DNA of 8,657 nucleotides from Oxalobacteraceae bacterium. Lineage in GTDB: Bacteria > Pseudomonadota > Gammaproteobacteria > Burkholderiales > Burkholderiaceae_D. A program made the position numbers and the translations under genes. The notes below the pieces were generated by a model. It saw nothing but the letters and a program-made list of their open reading frames with translations. It had not been told where the DNA came from and searched no databases. Positions within the stretch are counted from its first letter, which is position 1; each line of letters starts with the position of its first letter. The stretch is from NCBI GenBank assembly GCA_947446335.1, contig CANFGA010000102.1, positions 1 through 8,657 on the forward strand, in the 5' to 3' direction. Below are positions 6,315-8,657 of the stretch, one piece after another.

Positions 6315-7142
6315 TTACTCCTTGGAAGGCGGGTTATTAATGAAGGGGAAAATGCGCACGCAGCGCAGGTAGGCGCCCAGCAAGGCAGCGAACAAGGCGC
6401 AACCGGCCAGCGTCAGCATCGTCTCGCCCATGGCCAATGCCGGAAAAAAGTGGGTTGCGATGCCGTACAGTGCAATGCCATAGGACAGGAAAACGATGAT
6501 CCAACCGATCTTGCGCCGGTAAGCTTGCGCCTGCGAGCGGCCCGACAGATGGCGCAGCATGCGCACCATCAGACGACCGTCGAGCGTATCGGTGATCACC
6601 ATGCCGACGGTGAAGACCAGTCCCACCAGCAGCGCCATCGCGATGCCAGAGTGCATGCTCGCCGCATAACCCCACGCCGCAGCCTGGGTCGCGGTATCGA
6701 AGACCAGAGCAAACACGATGCCGATGAAAAAAATGGCCAGCGGATGGGAACTGTTCCTCAGCCGCTGCGGCACGAAGCGCGTTTTCCAGCCGATCGCCGC
6801 ATACGGCGCCGGCCTCATCAAACTGCGCACATTGAGCGTGCCGACCAGGATCAGCAAGGCAACCGGCAGCCATTCGAGCAGCGCGCCCAGCGCCGCCGGC
6901 AGCGGCTTTGCATTGACCATGCTGCCGGCCATGGCGCCGAAGACGACGGCAATCACGGTCACCGTCAAGCCATGGCCGAGCGCAAACCAGGTGCCTATCC
7001 ACGGCGCCATCCGGGGCCGAGTTTCCAGACTGCGATAAGCGATGCTGTCGATCATCGCGATATGATCGGGATCGAAACCATGGCGTAAACCCAGCACGAA
7101 CATCAGAGCCAGTCCCGATGCCGAAGCGGTGTCAAAGTTCAT
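6315..7142 (-). CDS. NiCoT-family (NixA/HoxN-like) transition-metal transporter, short form
   Basis: This 275-residue inner-membrane protein has about seven or eight hydrophobic segments. It carries the NiCoT signature HX4DH as HGFDPDH (21-27), the second motif as LGHG (55-58), the third as FDTATQ (148-153) and the fourth as GMVITDTLDG (180-189). NiCoT permeases import Ni2+ or Co2+; classical members run about 330-350 residues, so this is a short, divergent form. Its operator and neighbours point to zinc limitation, so zinc or a cobalt substitute is possible, but specificity cannot be read from sequence. The ATG at 7140-7142 is preferred; the upstream in-frame TTG (7158-7160) lies inside the predicted promoter. 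The Shine-Dalgarno is weak. It forms an operon with the CobW-type gene. A decayed copy of its 5' end lies just upstream. Confidence 0.85.
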   Translation of the reverse strand: MNFDTASASGLALMFVLGLRHGFDPDHIAMIDSIAYRSLETRPRMAPWIGTWFALGHGLTVTVIAVVFGAMAGSMVNAKPLPAALGALLEWLPVALLILVGTLNVRSLMRPAPYAAIGWKTRFVPQRLRNSSHPLAIFFIGIVFALVFDTATQAAAWGYAASMHSGIAMALLVGLVFTVGMVITDTLDGRLMVRMLRHLSGRSQAQAYRRKIGWIIVFLSYGIALYGIATHFFPALAMGETMLTLAGCALFAALLGAYLRCVRIFPFINNPPSKE

Positions 7143-7159
7143 TCGTCTGCTTTTTTTCA

Positions 7160-7186
7160 ATTAAATGCAACACTGTTGCATTTCAA
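7160..7186 (-). promoter_or_regulatory. Promoter of the NiCoT-CobW operon with Zur-type operator in its spacer
   Basis: A perfect palindrome with 10-base arms and a single central base occupies 7163-7183 (core TGCAACACTGTTGCA, 7166-7180). On the minus strand TTGAAA (revcomp of 7181-7186) and TTTAAT (revcomp of 7160-7165) flank the core at 15 bp, a short but plausible -35/-10 pair, each one base off consensus. Repressor binding would cover the whole promoter. Predicted transcription starts near 7153, about 10 bases before the ATG. The outer AAATG...CATTT arms keep the spacing of the gammaproteobacterial Zur box as I remember it. Confidence 0.75.
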
Positions 7187-7227
7187 GGTCAAGGAAAAAC
7201 GCTGCAGTCCGCCTTCACCGTGTTGCA

Positions 7228-7331
7228 TGAACAAGCGATGGTGGCTGCTGCTGCGATGGATGCCGATCAGCGTGACCGACGGCCCAGAATGCACATCAAG
7301 GCCAGTCCCGATCCCGAAACGGGGTCAAAGT
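7228..7331 (-). pseudogene. Decayed 5' fragment of a second NiCoT gene
   Basis: The stretch 7284-7331 matches 7091-7138, the first codons of the NiCoT-like gene, at 40 of 48 positions without a gap. On the minus strand the aligned frame reads DFDPVSGSGLALMCILG, against NFDTASASGLALMFVLG in the intact gene. Weaker similarity continues to about 7228 (shared ATCGC and CATCGCTT blocks), equivalent to about 35 codons. The copy has lost its start (GTG followed by a one-base deletion) and soon meets TGA in the aligned frame, so it is not translated. It fills most of the gap between the merC-like and NiCoT-like genes. A lone operator half-site, TGTTGCAT, occurs at 7221-7228. Confidence 0.75.
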
Positions 7332-7798
7332 CACGATTTCACGCCTGCTTTCACCAAATTTGCCGCAACAGTGTTGCGCTCACCAGCCGAAGAAAACTCG
7401 CCATCGACCGCTTTTGACGTTTTATGCGAACAACAGGCGCAGTGATGACGGTTGCGGAAATGCGCGCCGAACAGCAACACGCCGCCCGCCACCGCCAGCA
7501 CCAATTCCACGCTTTCGCCGTAGCGCGGACCGAACACCAACACGCCCGAGCCAAATAATGTCAGCCCCAGGCCACCGAGTGCCAGGACGCGCCAGTGGCG
7601 GTGTGCCAGATAGCCGGGAATCAACGCCAAGAGCACCGGCAGCGTCACGAGGACGACCATTGCGCGGTGAAAGGCATCGCCCTGATGCTCGAGGCCAAAC
7701 AAAGGAATCAGCAGCAACGGCAGCGCCAGACAATGCACCAGGCACAAGCCCGATGCCAGCATGCCAAAACGATCGGCATAGCCGACGATCTTGTTCAA
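7331..7798 (-). CDS. MerC-family inner-membrane metal-binding protein
   Basis: This 155-residue protein has four hydrophobic segments (about 12-36, 45-65, 70-90 and 96-113) and the MerC hallmark CxxHC in the first one (CLVHC, residues 19-23). A second cluster, HHCACCSH (118-125), follows the last segment. MerC proteins of mer operons carry Hg2+ across the inner membrane; chromosomal relatives near Zur and CobW genes are more likely to handle zinc (inference). No mer genes are near. The start must be the TTG at 7796-7798: an in-frame stop lies four codons upstream, GAGGTGG precedes the TTG at good distance, and starting at the next ATG (residue 13) would cut into the first membrane segment. 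The last 25-30 residues (SSAGERNTVAANLVKAGVKS end) look unlike the family and derive from a duplicated operator and leader. Confidence 0.82.
   Translation of the reverse strand: MNKIVGYADRFGMLASGLCLVHCLALPLLLIPLFGLEHQGDAFHRAMVVLVTLPVLLALIPGYLAHRHWRVLALGGLGLTLFGSGVLVFGPRYGESVELVLAVAGGVLLFGAHFRNRHHCACCSHKTSKAVDGEFSSAGERNTVAANLVKAGVKS
7364..7378. promoter_or_regulatory. Zur-type palindrome inside the merC-like coding region
   Basis: CGCAACAGTGTTGCG is a perfect 7-1-7 palindrome differing from the other operators only in its outermost pair (C/G for T/A). It lies 33 bp before the 3' end of the merC-like gene and is translated as RNTVA. It aligns with the functional-looking operator at 7166-7180 within the duplicated segment. 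It may still bind the repressor as an auxiliary site or may be a relic. Confidence 0.55.
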
Positions 7799-7839
7799 GA
7801 TGCCACCTCATCGAACCGGGGGTGTGAATTATTTTTCAT
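7795..7839 (-). CDS. 14-residue leader ORF overlapping the merC-like start
   Basis: An ATG at 7837-7839 with AAGGA five bases upstream opens a 14-codon frame encoding MKNNSHPRFDEVAS. Its TGA stop overlaps the TTG start of the merC-like gene (TTGA), so ribosomes finishing the leader could reinitiate on the weak TTG codon. It lies just downstream of the operators at 7848-7873. Whether the peptide itself matters is unknown; it may simply be a coupling device. It could also mark an ancestral in-frame N-terminus lost by a frameshift, though the mature frame already has a complete first membrane segment. Confidence 0.5.
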   Translation of the reverse strand: MKNNSHPRFDEVAS

Positions 7840-7847
7840 GCTATTCC

Positions 7848-7873
7848 TTGAACATTGTTGCAACATTGTTGCA
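7848..7873 (-). promoter_or_regulatory. Overlapping Zur-type operators upstream of the merC-like gene
   Basis: TGCAACATTGTTGCA (7859-7873) is a perfect 7-1-7 palindrome. It overlaps an imperfect copy centred 11 bp away (TTGAACATTGTTGCA, 7848-7862), because the 11-mer AACATTGTTGC is repeated exactly in tandem (7851-7861 and 7862-7872). Eleven base pairs is about one helical turn, so two dimers could bind the same face. A run of eight A/T pairs lies just upstream (7883-7890). No convincing -35/-10 pair was found in the gap. Confidence 0.7.
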
Positions 7874-7895
7874 TATTGAAATAAAAAAAACGTCA

Positions 7896-8318
7896 TCACG
7901 TACAAGATGGGCACAGCCCCTTGATCGTCAGTTCGATTTCCGTGCTGCGATAACCTTCGGGCAACACGGGAACCTGGCCGCTGGCGCGCAACTGATCGAG
8001 ACAGATCACTGTGGCACAGCGCTGACATTTGAAATGGGCATGTTGCTGATGCGTACTGGCGCTGACATTGGCCCGGAAGCACCAGGCCCGATCGACACCG
8101 ACGACCTTGTGCGCGAGGTTTTTTTCCAGCAACCAGTCGAGCGTGCGATACAGCGTCACACGGTCGACTTTCTCTTGTGCATTAAGCTCGGATTCGATCT
8201 GGAGATGCGTGACCGCGCCGTGCTGCGCCAGCAGAAAGCCCAGCACTCGCGCCCGCACCGCAGTCGTGCGCAACCCCTGCTGCCTGATGAGTGCATTTGC
8301 TTGATCCAGTGTTGCCAT
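7896..8318 (-). CDS. zur: Fur-family repressor, Zur type
   Basis: This 140-residue cytoplasmic DNA-binding protein has a winged helix (residues 1-75; recognition helix VDRVTLYRTLDWL at 51-63) and a C-terminal metal-sensing half. The structural zinc site is complete: CQRC (98-101) and CPSC (136-139). Three features favour Zur over Fur: Cys80 in AWC aligns with the regulatory cysteine of Escherichia coli Zur, His70 in HKV with its partner histidine, and His90/His93 with the third ligand, while the His-rich Fur motif before CxxC is reduced to THQQHAHFKC. Zur represses zinc-uptake genes when zinc is plentiful. The ATG at 8316-8318 is chosen because GGAGGT lies just before it; the in-frame TTG five codons upstream lies in the operator. 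The palindrome and promoter in front suggest autoregulation. Specificity is inferred; nickel or another metal is possible. Confidence 0.82.
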   Translation of the reverse strand: MATLDQANALIRQQGLRTTAVRARVLGFLLAQHGAVTHLQIESELNAQEKVDRVTLYRTLDWLLEKNLAHKVVGVDRAWCFRANVSASTHQQHAHFKCQRCATVICLDQLRASGQVPVLPEGYRSTEIELTIKGLCPSCT

Positions 8319-8328
8319 GCTACCTCCA

Positions 8329-8343
8329 TGCAACTTGGTTGCA
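8329..8343 (-). promoter_or_regulatory. Zur-type operator in front of the zur-like gene
   Basis: TGCAACTTGGTTGCA has perfect 6-base arms and the same 15-bp register as the sites at 7166-7180 and 7859-7873. It sits directly after the predicted transcription start and ends next to the Shine-Dalgarno (GGAGGT), an arrangement expected for autorepression. Confidence 0.65.
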
Positions 8344-8350
8344 AAAATTG

Positions 8351-8379
8351 ATCATAGAGCAAGCCGGCGCCCTTTGCAA
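8351..8379 (-). promoter_or_regulatory. Sigma-70-type promoter of the zur-like gene
   Basis: On the minus strand TTGCAA (-35, 8374-8379, 4 of 6) and TATGAT (-10, 8351-8356, 5 of 6) are separated by exactly 17 bp. The predicted start near 8344 gives a leader of about 26 bases that contains the operator and the ribosome binding site. Confidence 0.65.
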
Positions 8380-8448
8380 GCCGTAACGAATTCACCATGA
8401 ACACGCTGCAGCAGGATGGCACCCGGGTTCAGGCCGCTGAAGTTCGCC

Positions 8449-8657
8449 TCAGATCGCGGCAGCGATCGCCTTGCCCACTTCCGTGGTGCTGCTTTTGCCG
8501 CCCAGGTCAAGCGTGGTCGGACCTTCGACCAGCACGGTTTCGATCGCGCGCACGATGGCGTCGTGCGCTTGCGTGTAGCGGACGTCGCCGTTGCCCAGAA
8601 AGTCGAGCATCATCGCGCCCGACCAGATCATCCCGATCGGATTGGCGATGTTCTTGC
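8449..8657 (-). CDS. C-terminal end of a tartrate/D-malate dehydrogenase-type enzyme, partial
   Basis: The last 68 residues of a gene entering from the right edge are visible, ending at a TGA (8449-8451). KNIANPIGMIWSGAMMLDFLG followed by AHDAIVRAIETVL and TLDLGGKSSTTEVGKAIA is characteristic of the C-terminus of isocitrate/isopropylmalate-type beta-decarboxylating dehydrogenases, and the IWSGAMML wording is closest to the tartrate dehydrogenase/D-malate dehydrogenase (TtuC/DmlA) branch as I remember it. These enzymes use NAD and a divalent metal (Mn2+ or Mg2+) to oxidise and decarboxylate tartrate or D-malate. Most of the catalytic residues lie outside the window, so the exact substrate cannot be fixed. 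It runs in the same direction as the zur-like gene but is separated by 130 bp containing that gene's own promoter; only a weak 5-bp hairpin (8428-8441) follows its stop. Confidence 0.82.
   Translation of the reverse strand, partial: KNIANPIGMIWSGAMMLDFLGNGDVRYTQAHDAIVRAIETVLVEGPTTLDLGGKSSTTEVGKAIAAAI

Noticed and set aside
5910..7088. Plus-strand open frame of 392 codons spanning the CobW and NiCoT genes
   Set aside because: It overlaps two genes with conserved motifs on the other strand and has the composition of an antisense frame.
7331..7798. Mercury-resistance gene of a mer operon
   Set aside because: No merR, merT, merP or merA is present, and the gene lies in a Zur-type operator cluster, so a mercury role is not supported.
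7883..7899. T-run after the zur-like stop as an intrinsic terminator
   Set aside because: The only stem next to the T-run is 4 bp (ACGT with ACGT). A better stem lies inside the coding region, about 12 bases too far away.
7896..8318. Regulator called as the iron repressor Fur
   Set aside because: Cys80, the HKV histidine and the operator shared with zinc-type genes fit Zur better, and the operators here differ from the Fur box seen at 5178-5196.

Overview
The window looks like chromosomal DNA of a betaproteobacterium, most likely Burkholderiales and probably Oxalobacteraceae. This is inferred from gene content and codon bias (G/C-rich third positions, AT-rich only in regulatory gaps), not from a marker gene. 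No rRNA, tRNA, insertion sequence, phage gene or CRISPR array was seen. All protein genes except one (the EamA exporter at 1761-2708) lie on the minus strand, and both ends of the window cut a gene.

Layout, left to right: the N-terminal 325 codons of a DUF3422 protein (1-975, minus); a two-CBS-domain protein with a cysteine-rich start and a possible FNR-type site upstream (1121-1573, minus); an EamA-family cysteine/O-acetylserine exporter (1761-2708, plus); two strong hairpins in the convergent gap; a long NYN-nuclease/OST-HTH protein with a repetitive disordered tail and an extended -10 promoter (2824-4545, minus); a 133-residue protein of unknown function behind a Fur-type box nested in a larger inverted repeat (4750-5151, minus).

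From 5288 to 8318 lies a compact metal-homeostasis locus, all minus strand. In transcription order it holds a Zur-type Fur-family repressor, a MerC-family membrane protein, a NiCoT-family membrane transporter and a COG0523/CobW GTPase. Three start regions in this block carry the same 15-bp palindrome (TGCAACnnnGTTGCA), and a fourth, related copy sits inside the 3' end of the merC-like gene. The simplest reading is a zinc-starvation regulon: Zur represses itself and the module, MerC-like and NiCoT-like proteins move metal across the inner membrane, and the GTPase acts as metallochaperone. No ZnuABC gene is visible here, so the module may be an alternative or auxiliary uptake route (inference).

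The most unusual observation is an old partial tandem duplication of about 195 bp. Operator, leader and the first 35 or so codons of the NiCoT gene occur twice. The upstream copy is decayed, and its operator and leader have been absorbed into the 3' end of the merC-like gene, where they encode a C-terminal tail. The window ends in the C-terminal 68 codons of a tartrate/D-malate dehydrogenase-type enzyme (8449-8657, minus).
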